From the NCBI GenBank assembly GCA_951812505.1, contig CATOSI010000001.1, positions 310,001 to 374,000 of the forward strand: a DNA stretch of 64,000 nt. Reading direction: 5' to 3'. The notes beneath the pieces are model-generated. The model was not told the DNA's origin. It made no database searches and saw only the letters and a program-made list of their open reading frames with translations. The stretch comes from an uncultured Dehalococcoidia bacterium. Its GTDB lineage: Bacteria; Chloroflexota; Dehalococcoidia; Lucifugimonadales; UBA1123. The position numbers and the translations under genes are program-made. Shown here one piece after another: positions 33,509 through 41,772 of this stretch; position 1 is the stretch's first letter; every line of letters begins with the position of its first letter.

Positions 33509-33993
33509 ATGCACCTGAGAAGGACCGCCGTAATAGCCGCCGCCGCTGTGGCCGCGGTCATAATCGTCGCCATTGCAGGAATGACGTTCATGGGCCTGTT
33601 CGGAGGGGAAGGTCCCACCAGGGACGATCCCGCAGCCTACACGAAGGCGTTCGTGCAGAAGGCCATCGAGTGCTACGAACGCGACGGCAGACAGGCGACC
33701 ATCGAGTATTACAACAATCCCGATAACATAGACGGGCAGTGGTACGGCGTCGTAATCGACGAGAGCGGCTACACGATAGCCCACTACAAACCGGACCGAC
33801 GGGGAAGGAATCCCAGCGAACGCGTGGATGTGCCGGCTACTTCTTCAGGGACGATGTAATGGCGGCCACCGAGGATGGACTCTGGGTGGAGTTCGTACTT
33901 TTCAACCCTGAGACTGGACGTGACCAGAAGAAGCACACCTGGGTGGCGCGACACGACGGTCTGATCTTCGGTTCGGGATGGTACGAAGAATAG
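33509..33993 (+). pseudogene. Membrane-anchored single-cache protein interrupted by a frameshift
   Basis: Frame one from ATG 33509 encodes a signal anchor (AVIAAAAVAAVIIVAIAG) and the first part of a small cache sensor-like domain: QKAIECYERDGRQATIEYYN, GQWYGVVIDESGYTIAHYKP, then DRRGRNPSERVDV before drifting to a TAA at 33857. The rest of the domain, GYFFRDDVMAATEDGLWVEF, LFNPETGRDQKKHTWVARHD and GLIFGSGWYEE, is in another frame from about 33836 to 33993. The total length is one base short of a complete 161-residue frame, so a single deletion near 33831-33836 explains it. Could be decay or an assembly error. Confidence 0.75.
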
Positions 33994-34178
33994 ATCCCGC
34001 AGAGACGCTCGTGGTCGAGCAGCAATTGAACCAATGTTCAGCTTGCCGTCACTCAGGCCTACGAGACCTGAAATAGATACTTCGGCATAGTCATTCTCAT
34101 TCAAGGATTTCGGTCTGGTGTGAATTCTAGCGTGAACCGGATGACAACGACGAGTAGCTGACGTTCTGGTGCCACTCC

Positions 34179-34207
34179 TTGACAGTGTGCGGCCCCGAAC
34201 ATACCAT
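34179..34207 (+). promoter_or_regulatory. Sigma70-type promoter TTGACA-17-TACCAT
   Basis: Perfect -35 TTGACA (34179-34184), 17-base spacer, -10 TACCAT (34202-34207). It ends 34 bases before the ATG of the dihydropyrimidinase at 34241. Confidence 0.6.
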
Positions 34208-34240
34208 CCGTCTTGTAAGCTCAGGTGGAGGTGGGTCTTT

Positions 34241-35677
34241 ATGTTAGATACAATTGTTACTGGCGGGCAGGTTGTGACTCCGCAGGGAGTGGTGGAGGCG
34301 GACGTAGCCATCTCGGATGGCAGGATCGCGGCGCTGGCGTATCCTGGTGTGCTCTCGACAGAAGGGGCGCAGGTCGTCGACGCGTCGGGGTTGATCGTGC
34401 TTCCGGGCGGAATAGAGCCACACACGCACATAGGCATTCCGGTGCCTGAACAGTGGGCCGGTCGGCCGGAAGTGTTCACGCAGCCTCCCGAGGCGGCCAC
34501 GCGGGCCGCGGCGTTCGGCGGGGTCACCACGCTTCTCGACTTCGCGGGGACGCTGCCGGTCACGCCTGACGACCCTGTTTCTCCGGACCCAATCATGCGG
34601 CAGATGGAGTCGCGGCGGCAGGCGTTCGCAGGCCATAGCTACACTGATTTCGCGTACCACTACATACTCGCGGGCGCGGTGAGTCCGCAGACCATTGGTG
34701 AGATTGGAGAGGCGATCCAGGCCGGTCAGGCCAGCTTCAAGATCTTCACGACGTTCGGTGGTCGCGTGCCATACGGTCACCTTCAGGCCATCTTCGAGGA
34801 GGTGTCGAAGAACGAGGGCATCATGGCGGTCCACGCAGAGGACGACGATATGGTGACCTACATGGAGGAGAAGCTGAAACGCGAGGGCAGGGACCAGGGT
34901 CACAACCTGCACTTGGTGCATAGCAACATCTCCGAGGATGTCTCGTTCCGCAAGGTGATCAGGATGGCGGAGCACGCGGAGGTGGCGATCTACTTCGTCC
35001 ACGTCACGGCCAAGGAGGGCGTTGCGGCTATCGGCGAGGCCAGGGAGCGGGGTCAGCCGGTGTACGGCGAGGCACTGCACAACTACCTGGAGTTCACCTG
35101 CGACGACTACAAGGAGCCGAACGGCACCAAAATTCACACGTACCCGGCTATCAAGTACGAATCCGACAGGGACGCGCTGCAGCTTGGGCTGATGGACGGT
35201 CGGGTATCCACGACGGCTACGGACGAATACACCACGTACAAGGACGTCAAGTTCTGGGGACAGACCATCGAGACGGTGTGCGGGGGTCATAACGGCATCG
35301 AGACCCGGCTGCCGGTGGCCTTCACGAAGTTCGTGTCGCAGGGCGGCATGTCTCTGAACCGCTTTGCGGACATAACCTCTACCAACGCGGCAAAGATTCT
35401 GGGGCTGTACCCGCGGAAGGGTATCATCGCTCCGGGCAGCGACGCCGACCTGGCGTTCATAGACCCGGCCGTGCGCAAGACGCTCACGCTCGACGATCTG
35501 CACGCCGACTCCGACTACAGCATCTGGGAGGGATTCGAATGCGAGGGATACCCTGTGAAGACGATGCTGAGGGGCAAGGTGATCGTGGAGGACGGGAAGC
35601 TGGTCGGCAGTTCGTCGGACGGTGAGTGGTTGCCGCGCAAGGTGTCGCCTGAGACACTGGCGCGGCCGGTGGTCTAG
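34241..35677 (+). CDS. Dihydropyrimidinase / D-hydantoinase family amidohydrolase
   Basis: 478 residues from ATG 34241, just after GGAGGTGGGTC and a good promoter; the frame opens earlier at 34169 without support. TIM-barrel metal site: LPGGIEPHTHIG (about 54-65, metal His pair), the carbamylated Lys in QASFKIFTTFGG (about 165), MAVHAEDDD and IYFVHVTAK, and a metal Asp in TTATDEYTTYK. C-terminal APGSDADLAFIDP closes the family. It opens cyclic ureides such as dihydropyrimidines or hydantoins to N-carbamoyl acids. The fused hydantoinase at 18.8 kb is a different family (ATP-dependent), so the genome has two routes for cyclic amides. Confidence 0.87.
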   Translation: MLDTIVTGGQVVTPQGVVEADVAISDGRIAALAYPGVLSTEGAQVVDASGLIVLPGGIEPHTHIGIPVPEQWAGRPEVFTQPPEAATRAAAFGGVTTLLDFAGTLPVTPDDPVSPDPIMRQMESRRQAFAGHSYTDFAYHYILAGAVSPQTIGEIGEAIQAGQASFKIFTTFGGRVPYGHLQAIFEEVSKNEGIMAVHAEDDDMVTYMEEKLKREGRDQGHNLHLVHSNISEDVSFRKVIRMAEHAEVAIYFVHVTAKEGVAAIGEARERGQPVYGEALHNYLEFTCDDYKEPNGTKIHTYPAIKYESDRDALQLGLMDGRVSTTATDEYTTYKDVKFWGQTIETVCGGHNGIETRLPVAFTKFVSQGGMSLNRFADITSTNAAKILGLYPRKGIIAPGSDADLAFIDPAVRKTLTLDDLHADSDYSIWEGFECEGYPVKTMLRGKVIVEDGKLVGSSSDGEWLPRKVSPETLARPVV

Positions 35678-36005
35678 GGACCGTGCAGCAAGTCGTTAAC
35701 TCAAGTAGTGCGTTAACCGACTCCGTCACCTCTGACGCATCCTACTTTGAGCCGGCAACCCGGGTCATGGACGCCGTAGTACCCAGATATAGGCTGGTGT
35801 CCGTGATCCCGGCGCGCGCGGAGTTTACGAACTCCGTTGTAAGTTAGTATTGACATTGGGCCGTTGCAGGGGGGCACATCGGCACCGAAAATACATTCGG
35901 ACTGACCGGCATAGTCGCGCTAATCGGAGCCATAGGCTTCATCATCGGCGACGCGAAATCCCCAACCCGCCTCCCCGGAAGAGACACTGCCGAAGCAATC
36001 AGTCT
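35678..36005. other. Intergenic with two hairpins and a membrane-like remnant
   Basis: Besides the hairpins, a start-less plus-strand frame (35854-36009) reads NTFGLTGIVALIGAIGFIIG, a plausible transmembrane segment, and ends at a TAG overlapping the 3' end of the dehydrogenase. It has no start codon and I do not recognise it; probably a remnant. Confidence 0.3.
35691..35722 (+). terminator. Inverted repeat after the dihydropyrimidinase
   Basis: AGTCGTTAAC (35691-35700) and GTTAACCGACT (35712-35722) pair with one bulge. Starts 14 bases after the stop. No T-run. A second perfect palindrome, CGGAGTT-TACG-AACTCCG, lies at 35819-35836. Confidence 0.35.
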
Positions 36006-36923
36006 TTAGCTCGACTGTCCACTCCCCCGCCGCAACTCCACCCTCGCCCGCTCCTCCTGCACCTGCACCACCGCCGACCCTCCAAGATGACCAATCCCCG
36101 CAGCTACCGCAGCTACATACTTCTGGTCCACTGCCGCCGCAATTTCCGCAGGCACATCCACCTCCCGCGCAAGCTCAGTCGCCAGCCGCACGTCCTTCGC
36201 ATCCGATCTCACGAAAGCGAACCCCGCCGGGTCGAAGTCCCGGTCGAACACCGACTCGAATCTGCGTATCCTGGGACTGGATGCCGAGCCAGCCGCCATC
36301 ACCTCCGCAAGCGTCTCCAGCGGCACACCCGCCTTCAGCCCAATCGTAAGCGCCTCAGCCATCACGCCGAACGTGGCATGGCTCACGAGATTGTTGCACA
36401 GTTTGCAGACCGCTCCGGCACCCACTGGCCCGCAGTAAAAGATGAGTTCCGGGTCTGCGATTGCTTCGAGCGCAGGTCGCACGCGCTCCAGCGTCTTCGG
36501 ATCGCCCCCCGCCATCACCGTCAGCACGCCTCGATCCGCCGAATCCGCCCCCGACCCCTTGCTCACCGGCGCATCAATATATTCGACACCCTTCTCGGAG
36601 CATATCCGGTGCAGCTTTCGCACCATGCTCGGCGAGTTCGTTGCAAGGTCAATATACACGGTACCCTCCGCAGCCCCATCGAGCACACCTTGCTCGCCAC
36701 TCACCACTGCCTCCACCTCCAGCGGCCCTGGCAGAGACCCCATCACCACATCGCTTCCACGCGCCGCATCAGCCGGCGTCTCCGCCCACGTCGCACCCGC
36801 CTCCAGCAGGTCCGTCGCCGCCTCCGGCCTGATGTCGTGCACCGCAGTTCGGTGCCCTGCTCCCACTACATTCATCGCCATCGGCTTCCCGATATTACCC
36901 AGCCCGATAAAACCAATGTTCAT
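36006..36923 (-). CDS. 3-hydroxyisobutyrate dehydrogenase-type beta-hydroxyacid dehydrogenase
   Basis: 305 residues. NAD(P)-binding start MNIGFIGLGNIGKPMAMNVV, the substrate-binding DAPVSKGSG (about 117-125, family D-A-P-V-S-G-G), and the catalytic Lys region GPVGAGAVCKLCNNL (about 168-182). Enzymes of this family reversibly oxidize 3-hydroxyisobutyrate, tartronate semialdehyde or related beta-hydroxy acids. The plus strand of this gene is unusually C-rich and reads open in other frames. It stands alone between an intergenic gap and the tRNA-Asn region. A link to sugar-acid degradation (tartronate semialdehyde) is possible. Confidence 0.85.
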   Translation of the reverse strand: MNIGFIGLGNIGKPMAMNVVGAGHRTAVHDIRPEAATDLLEAGATWAETPADAARGSDVVMGSLPGPLEVEAVVSGEQGVLDGAAEGTVYIDLATNSPSMVRKLHRICSEKGVEYIDAPVSKGSGADSADRGVLTVMAGGDPKTLERVRPALEAIADPELIFYCGPVGAGAVCKLCNNLVSHATFGVMAEALTIGLKAGVPLETLAEVMAAGSASSPRIRRFESVFDRDFDPAGFAFVRSDAKDVRLATELAREVDVPAEIAAAVDQKYVAAVAAGIGHLGGSAVVQVQEERARVELRRGSGQSS

Positions 36924-36953
36924 GCCGCTCTCCCTTTGACGACTCCCGTTCGC

Positions 36954-37193
36954 CTACACTTCCCAGTCCGTCCATACCGCCTCTATCTCCGCTGTCCCCA
37001 CTAAGTTGTCCAGCTGACTACCGCCATCGTCACCCATGCGGATCTCGACGTCCATGGCCGCTTCGACGTGATTCACCGCCGACTTCCGGCAGGTCCCGGC
37101 GCTGGCTATCAGGCGCTCGAAGTAGTCAGCGTCAGGTTCGTCGTCCGAGTTAATGTTGGAAAAGGCATAACAAAAGTGATAGTGATTACGAGC
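36954..37193 (-). pseudogene. Coding-like remnant just 3' of tRNA-Asn
   Basis: An 80-codon minus-strand stretch, open from a TGA at 37196-37194 to a TAG at 36956-36954, reads RNHYHFCYAFSNINSDDEPD, ADYFERLIASAGTCRKSAVN, HVEAAMDVEIRMGDDG and so on. Composition is protein-like, but no start codon occurs near the 5' end and I do not recognise the family. It directly follows the tRNA-Asn 3' end (37234), a common integration site, so it may be the tail of an acquired gene. Confidence 0.3.
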
Positions 37194-37236
37194 TCAAGAG
37201 CGTTCGGAATTTGTAGCAAGAATAGAAAGAAGCTGG

Positions 37237-37308
37237 CTCCGCAGGTAGGATTCGAACCTACGACCAATCGGTTAACAGCCGACCGCTCTACCACTGAGCT
37301 ACTGCGGA
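37237..37308 (-). tRNA. tRNA-Asn (anticodon GTT)
   Basis: Acceptor TCCGCAG/CTGCGGA, D-arm AGCTCAGTGGTAGAGC, anticodon loop CTGTTAA (GTT, Asn), T-loop GTTCGAATC. CCA is encoded at 37236-37234. All stems pair. Confidence 0.95.
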
Positions 37309-37349
37309 GCGCTGAGAAGGGATGGCCAGACGACGCAACCATCCGAAAT

Positions 37350-37379
37350 ATGATAGCATCGGCCGGTTCAGAGCTTCAA
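37350..37379 (-). promoter_or_regulatory. Promoter of tRNA-Asn, TTGAAG-18-TATCAT
   Basis: On the minus strand TTGAAG (37379-37374), an 18-base spacer and TATCAT (37355-37350) stand 42 bases before the mature tRNA 5' end. Confidence 0.5.
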
Positions 37380-37508
37380 GCCGTTAATCTCAGGTTCGAT
37401 GCACACAGTCCCTTGAATTAACCCAATGGCCTCAGCCGCGAACCTGTGTTAAATTGTTCCCGCAAACGCCCTTCGACCATACACGTAGCAGGGAAGGAAT
37501 CTACTAAC

Positions 37509-37949
37509 TTGAGAGTTCAAGGCTCTTATGCTTTCGATGCCGATATTCAGACTGTCTGGGATGCCATGCAGTCGCCAGAAGTGTTGTCGGGGTGTATCCC
37601 CGGCTGCGAGAAATTCGATCCCGCGGGCGAGGACAGGTACACCGTTCAGATGAGTGTGAGGGTGTCCGCAATTACCGGCTCATATGGTGGTGAGGTCAGG
37701 ATAGAGAACCGTGACCACCTGAACTCATATACAATGATCGTGGAAGGCAGCGGCCGCGGAGGCACGGTCAGGGGATCGGGCGACCTGAGTTTCTCTGAAT
37801 CTGAGGGCAGAACAAGTATCGAGATAGCCGGGGATATACAGGTGACAGGCATTATCGCGCGGGTAGGGCAGCGACTTCTGGGCGGCGCGTCTCGAATGAT
37901 GATGAACCAGTTCTTCGACTGCCTCAAGACCAAAATCGAAGCAGGCTGA
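37509..37949 (+). CDS. CoxG/SRPBCC family protein
   Basis: 146 residues from a TTG at 37509 preceded by GGAAGGAAT; the product begins (L/M)RVQGSYAFDADIQTVWDAMQ, the family start, while the frame's ATG at 37446 adds an unrelated head. SRPBCC landmarks: SPEVLSGCIPGCEKFD (about 22-37), GSYGGEVRIENRD, GSGDLSFSESEGRTSIEI, and C-terminal membrane-anchoring-type helix GGASRMMMNQFFDCLKTKI. CoxG proteins assist carbon-monoxide-dehydrogenase-type molybdenum hydroxylases, or act with unrelated oxidoreductases; no CoxMSL genes are in the window. It might bind a hydrophobic ligand. Confidence 0.78.
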   Translation: MRVQGSYAFDADIQTVWDAMQSPEVLSGCIPGCEKFDPAGEDRYTVQMSVRVSAITGSYGGEVRIENRDHLNSYTMIVEGSGRGGTVRGSGDLSFSESEGRTSIEIAGDIQVTGIIARVGQRLLGGASRMMMNQFFDCLKTKIEAG

Positions 37950-38052
37950 GCCTTCTCCCTTTCAGGGACGGGACGATCACGGACCTGCGCTTGATTCAGT
38001 TCCCAAACCGTTTCTCTTTCCCAAGTAAGCATACTCACAGAGGTCAGACGAT

Positions 38053-38919
38053 ATGGCTTACCAGTTCATTGACACCCAGGAATTGGATGGCGTCCTGGTT
38101 ATCACCATGGACGATCCGCCCACACGTAACGCCATCGGCGATGAGATGGCTGGCGAGATAAACCAGGAGTTCGACAGGCTGGAGGCGTCCGCCGACCTGC
38201 GTGCCGTCGTACTGACAGGGCGGGACCCGTCCTTCTGCTCGGGAGCGAACGTCAAGCGAATGGACGATGCCAACCGCGCCAGAGCGGATGAGCCACCGCT
38301 GCCATCGGATACAGCCGCATGGGATATTCTCAATGCGGAGTGGAAGAAACTCGGTGAGGTGGAGCCTTCTGGTTCGGAGGAGATTGACGGCGTCCGGTTC
38401 GTGCCTCTCAGGCTGCATAGACTCCAGAAGCCGTCCATAGCTGCTGTCAACGGGTACGCTATGGGTCTTGGAATGGGAATCGCGCTGTCCTGCGACATAC
38501 GTATCGCGTCCGAAAATGCCCGGATGTCCGAGACCTTCATCCGGCGTGGACTGATACCTGCGGACGGATCATGCTGGCAGCTCCCTCGTATGATCGGACT
38601 CGGTAACACCATGCTGCTCCAGTACACCGGAAAGGTTATGGGAGCTGAGGAATGTCTGCGGCTGGGAATCGTCAACGAGGTCGTGGAGCACGCTGATTTA
38701 ATGGAACATACCCTCGACCTGGCGAGCCAGATAGCCGCCGGACCGACGTACTCGATGGCCCTCATCAAGAAGCTGGTGCAGGAATCGCTGCACGTTGACT
38801 TTGCTGAAAGCTTACGGCTGGCGGGACCTGCCCAGAGCATTGCCCGCCGCACTCAGGACCACAAAGAAGGTGTCCGTGCCTTCGTGGAGAAGAGGCAGCC
38901 CAGATACACGGGGCGGTGA
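38053..38919 (+). CDS. Enoyl-CoA hydratase/isomerase family protein
   Basis: 288 residues with the crotonase fold. VLVITMDDPPTRNAIGDEMA (about 15-34), the oxyanion-hole FCSGANVKRMDD (about 64-75) and AVNGYAMGLGMGIALSCDIR (about 127-146), then the substrate region SETFIRRGLIPADG with Glu/Asp positions expected of hydratases. Family members hydrate or isomerize 2-enoyl-CoAs. It may form a transcription unit with the following GNAT and DUF1643 genes (8-base gap, then a 4-base overlap). A partial second family member lies at the left edge. Confidence 0.85.
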   Translation: MAYQFIDTQELDGVLVITMDDPPTRNAIGDEMAGEINQEFDRLEASADLRAVVLTGRDPSFCSGANVKRMDDANRARADEPPLPSDTAAWDILNAEWKKLGEVEPSGSEEIDGVRFVPLRLHRLQKPSIAAVNGYAMGLGMGIALSCDIRIASENARMSETFIRRGLIPADGSCWQLPRMIGLGNTMLLQYTGKVMGAEECLRLGIVNEVVEHADLMEHTLDLASQIAAGPTYSMALIKKLVQESLHVDFAESLRLAGPAQSIARRTQDHKEGVRAFVEKRQPRYTGR

Positions 38920-38927
38920 TCTGCTAA

Positions 38928-39476
38928 ATGAGTGCGAACACACGCGTGGATATACGAATCCGAAAAGCGAAGGTGGCAGATGCCGCCGGAATTGCCAGGG
39001 TACAGATAGACACTTGGCGCTCGTCATACACCGGCATCGTGCCCACTGAACACCTGTCCGGCCTGTCATACGAGAACTGCGAGTCGCGGTGGAACGATGT
39101 CCTGACGACCAACCGAGCTGACGTGATCGTCCTCGTCGCTGAGACCGCTGAGGATGAGGTCGTTGGGTTCGCAAGTGGAGGACCGGAGAGGGAGAAAAAC
39201 AGCGTTTACCTGGGCGAGTTGTATAGCATCTACATCCTCAGGGAGTATCAACGCAGGAAACTGGGGCGTCGTCTTGTCGTCGCCGTCTCTCGGTTTCTAC
39301 TATCCGTCGGGTTGTGTTCCATGCTGCTGTGGGTGCTGAAGGACAACCACCCTTCTCGCCGATTTTACGAATCCTTCGGGGGTGAAGAAGTTAGCAAGAA
39401 GGATATTTTGATTGGCGGCGCGAGTATCTCCGAAGTCGCATATGGCTGGAAAACCATAGCAAACTTGGCAGATTGA
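38928..39476 (+). CDS. GNAT-family N-acetyltransferase
   Basis: 182 residues. IRIRKAKVADAAGIARVQID at the N-terminus, the central strand GELYSIYILREYQRRKLGRR (about 98-117) with the acetyl-CoA-binding R-x-x-G-x-G-like loop (REYQRRKLGRRL), and the C-terminal WVLKDNHPSRRFYESFGGEE. The acceptor amine is unknown. The stop (39474-39476) overlaps the ATG of the next gene in an ATGA arrangement. Confidence 0.83.
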   Translation: MSANTRVDIRIRKAKVADAAGIARVQIDTWRSSYTGIVPTEHLSGLSYENCESRWNDVLTTNRADVIVLVAETAEDEVVGFASGGPEREKNSVYLGELYSIYILREYQRRKLGRRLVVAVSRFLLSVGLCSMLLWVLKDNHPSRRFYESFGGEEVSKKDILIGGASISEVAYGWKTIANLAD

Positions 39477-40075
39477 CTCGCAGGCTTAAGGGAAGGCAGG
39501 GACTATGTTCGACCCCGGTCTTCAATTTCAAGGTTGTGAAGCAGTTTGGCTTTTCCGAGGACTGGAACTTGGGATCCGCAATTTTCTCCGAAGATCGCCG
39601 CTATCGCTACCTTCTGAGGAGGCGCGTTGGCAATTCAACCTGGCGCGTCCTGTTCATCATGCTCAACCCATCCATGGCCGACGAGGAGCGAAACGATCCC
39701 ACTATTCGCAGGTGCATCGGATTTGCGCAGGACTGGGGTTTTGGCTTGCTCGACGTGGTGAACCTGTTCGCGATGATGTCCACAGACCCAAAGGCCCTGC
39801 TGAAGGCTGAAGACCCTATTGGCCCGGACAACGACGCCGCGATTCGAGCCGCTCTGGAAGTCGCCGACACCGTCGTCCTGGCCTGGGGCAACCATGCTCT
39901 CGATCACAAGGAAAGAGCGGCTGCTGTGGCTGAAATGGCGCGGGAGGTCGTGCGTCCCTACTGCCTCGGACTGACATTGCGGGGGGCGCCCAAGCATCCC
40001 CTGCGCCTGTCGAAGGACACTCTTCTCACGCCTTTCTGCCCCAACATCCTCTCAGAACTGAAAACTGGCGACTAA
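39473..40075 (+). CDS. DUF1643 domain protein
   Basis: 200 residues; overlaps the GNAT gene by four bases, so coupled. It carries the DUF1643 signature: YRYLLRRRVG..RVLFIMLNPSMADEERNDPTIRRCIGFA (about 42-80), GLLDVVNLFAM (about 86-96), then VADTVVLAWGNHA and LGLTLRGAPKHPLRLSKDT, ending shortly after. The biochemical function of the domain is unknown; it appears in phage and bacterial accessory regions. The N-terminal 20 residues are not conserved-looking, so an internal start is possible. Confidence 0.78.
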   Translation: MTRRLKGRQGLCSTPVFNFKVVKQFGFSEDWNLGSAIFSEDRRYRYLLRRRVGNSTWRVLFIMLNPSMADEERNDPTIRRCIGFAQDWGFGLLDVVNLFAMMSTDPKALLKAEDPIGPDNDAAIRAALEVADTVVLAWGNHALDHKERAAAVAEMAREVVRPYCLGLTLRGAPKHPLRLSKDTLLTPFCPNILSELKTGD

Positions 40076-40095
40076 CGACTAAAAACTGCCAAACC

Positions 40096-40125
40096 TTGAC
40101 ACTGAAATGTAGCAAGACCTAACAT
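40096..40125 (+). promoter_or_regulatory. tRNA promoter TTGACA-18-TAACAT
   Basis: TTGACA (40096-40101), 18-base spacer, TAACAT (40120-40125), 15 bases before the mature tRNA-Phe 5' end. Confidence 0.55.
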
Positions 40126-40140
40126 GAATGTCACCAAGAC

Positions 40141-40213
<73 letters not shown>

Positions 40214-40230
40214 CCACGTACTTGCTCCGA

Positions 40231-40302
40231 GCGGGAGTAGCTCAGTGGTAGAGCACTTCCTTGCCAAGGAAGATGTCGGGGGTTCGAATCCCCTCTCCCG
40301 CT
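40231..40302 (+). tRNA. tRNA-Gly (anticodon GCC)
   Basis: Acceptor GCGGGAG/CTCCCGC, D-arm AGCTCAGTGGTAGAGC, anticodon loop TTGCCAA (GCC, Gly), T-arm GTTCGAATC. CCA encoded at 40303-40305. It is only 14 bases after tRNA-Phe CCA and shares its transcript. Confidence 0.95.
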
Positions 40303-40415
40303 CCAAGAACAGTTGCGCAGCCAGTCTATAAGGTTCCTCTTCCCTGCACTTCACTTAGAGGAATTGCTCAACTCAATTGCTATTAGGAAGGGCGGCGGGA
40401 TCCGCACTGAGATAT

Positions 40416-40439
40416 CCCGGACGCCGTTGGCCGTCCGGG
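40416..40439. terminator. CCCGGACG hairpin
   Basis: CCCGGACG (40416-40423) and CGTCCGGG (40432-40439) form a perfect stem. It lies between the tRNA genes and the converging small operon and may end either transcript; no T-run follows on either strand. Confidence 0.4.
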
Positions 40440-40499
40440 TTCAACAAATGTGTCTTCTGCGATGCAACCCCTGATCAAACGCTCGGATTAGCCGTAGGC

Positions 40500-40700
40500 C
40501 TAAGTCCCGCTTTGTTTACTGAGTATGGACTCTATCTGCTTCGCTTCAGTGTCGTTCACAATTCGGAAGACGGCGTACTGGGGAGCTTCTTTGGCCCGGC
40601 CCCGTACCGCCCTACGACCATTTTTCAGGGTTACTAATCTGGGTTCCAGAATCTCGCACATCCTTCGCAGCGGTAAGCAGTAAGCAGTTATCCCTTCCAT
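40500..40700 (-). CDS. DUF5679-like small protein lacking its cysteines
   Basis: 66 residues; the ATG follows GGAGGTGTCCC, inside the 3' end of the upstream gene. MEGITAYC..RRMCEILEP and VTLKNGRRAVRGR closely follow small zinc-ribbon proteins of the DUF5679 type (AYC-x-x-CR..VTLKNGR-x-A-x-G-x-CP-x-CGT-x-x-FRI). Here the second Cys of the first pair and both of the second pair are missing (GRAKEAPQYAVFRI), so zinc would not be bound normally. It then ends in a charged tail. A diverged or decaying copy is likely. Confidence 0.5.
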   Translation of the reverse strand: MEGITAYCLPLRRMCEILEPRLVTLKNGRRAVRGRAKEAPQYAVFRIVNDTEAKQIESILSKQSGT

Positions 40701-41254
40701 GGGACACCTCCGTCAATCTGTTGGTTTTGGCCCTCATCCTCTAATAAGCCGACGGGACCATTTTGCAGGGCATGGGTCTCCTGTCCAATTCGGGCTGAAG
40801 TTAGAGCGACGATATCATCGTTCAAGTACTCTTTAATCAACTCGTTAGCCTGGCTAATGGCTTGGTCCAGGGCGTTGCGTGCAGTTTCTGTTTGGGCATG
40901 GGTGACTTGAAACCCCAGCCACTGCTCGCATCGCTCCATGTCATCTTTTACTATCAATTTGACCCCATCCCAGTCATGGGACAACTTTCGTAACCGATGC
41001 ATCACCCAGTCCCATTGTCTGGGCCTGTTCACCAGGCACAGGACGTAAGCCGTTCCACCAGTGGTCTCCCACCAGTCGGGCAACTCCGGGTGACCTTCGC
41101 AGGAGGAGAGGGTCTCTACCAGGTCGGTCTGGTTTAATGTCCACACTAGCTCCCTGACCCCTGGTTCCAACCGCTCATAGTCCATGAACCAGGGGTGCAT
41201 CACTTGGGAATCAGGGAAGGTCCGCAGGAGTACCGCTCGTTTGAACCACCACAT
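40688..41254 (-). CDS. Hypothetical protein, 188 residues
   Basis: Starts MWWFKRAVLLRTFPDSQVMH; ATG preceded by GGAGGCGTT. Protein-like composition: a first half rich in Trp/Glu (ETLSSCEGHPELPDWWETTG; the SCEGHP phrase stands out) and a helical, acidic second half (NALDQAISQANELIKEYLND). No membrane segment or known motif. It follows the 64-residue gene on the same strand by nine bases and overlaps the DUF5679-like gene, forming a three-gene unit. Confidence 0.6.
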   Translation of the reverse strand: MWWFKRAVLLRTFPDSQVMHPWFMDYERLEPGVRELVWTLNQTDLVETLSSCEGHPELPDWWETTGGTAYVLCLVNRPRQWDWVMHRLRKLSHDWDGVKLIVKDDMERCEQWLGFQVTHAQTETARNALDQAISQANELIKEYLNDDIVALTSARIGQETHALQNGPVGLLEDEGQNQQIDGGVPWKG

Positions 41255-41263
41255 AACGCCTCC

Positions 41264-41458
41264 TCATGAGCCATCAATCTCAGGAACTTGCAAGTCATCG
41301 TACTGTTGTTTACTAACAAATCTAAACAGTTTTGCGCCGCTATCTTCCGCAGTAACGGCATAGGTATGTCTGCCGCTTTTCTGTACCAGCGTACGTTTCC
41401 TGAGGCCGCTCTCAGGTATATCCACTTTTTGCCTGGTCTTCACGTTATAGAACTCCAT
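41264..41458 (-). CDS. Small basic hypothetical protein, 64 residues
   Basis: MEFYNVKTRQKVDIPESGLR, then KRTLVQKSGRHTYAVTAEDS, then GAKLFRFVSKQQYDDL. ATG preceded by GAGGTGAAAC. The pattern (x-FYNVKTR-x-K-V..YAVTA..KL-x-x-FVSK-x-x-x-x-x-L) recalls small conserved proteins of environmental Chloroflexota, whose function I do not know. First gene of the unit 41458-40500. Confidence 0.6.
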   Translation of the reverse strand: MEFYNVKTRQKVDIPESGLRKRTLVQKSGRHTYAVTAEDSGAKLFRFVSKQQYDDLQVPEIDGS

Positions 41459-41772
41459 GTTTCACCTCGTGGATCGATATTTAGGTTCTAATTCCATAAT
41501 GGATTCCTGGTCTTCACTTTCGGGCTTTTCAGTCAGAACGCATTACTATTCTCCTTGTACGTCTTTGTCTATTACTTCGCTGTTGGATATGAACAGCTAG
41601 ACAGTGCGGACCTATTCCTATCCGGGGGGTCGGGGGATAGCTAAGGAAATGTGGGGCGAGTGGAAAATGAGATGCCTTGGCACCGATATATGAATCCTCA
41701 CTCACTCTCCGCATTATCCTTGTCCGCAGATGTCGTAACCCAGACTTTGCAGAAGATGTTCGCGGTTTCTGC
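41459..41772. other. Intergenic, nothing recognised
   Basis: 314 bases between the small operon and the zinc permease stop. No convincing gene, hairpin or promoter; short frames here show no family resemblance. Confidence 0.4.

Noticed and set aside
34244..35503. 419-residue minus-strand frame opposite the dihydropyrimidinase
   Set aside because: Arg/Val/His-rich shadow translation without motifs; the plus strand holds a complete amidohydrolase with a promoter.
35850..37004. 384-residue plus-strand frame opposite the beta-hydroxyacid dehydrogenase
   Set aside because: His/Arg/Pro-rich translation of a C-rich strand, no motifs; opposite gene is clear.
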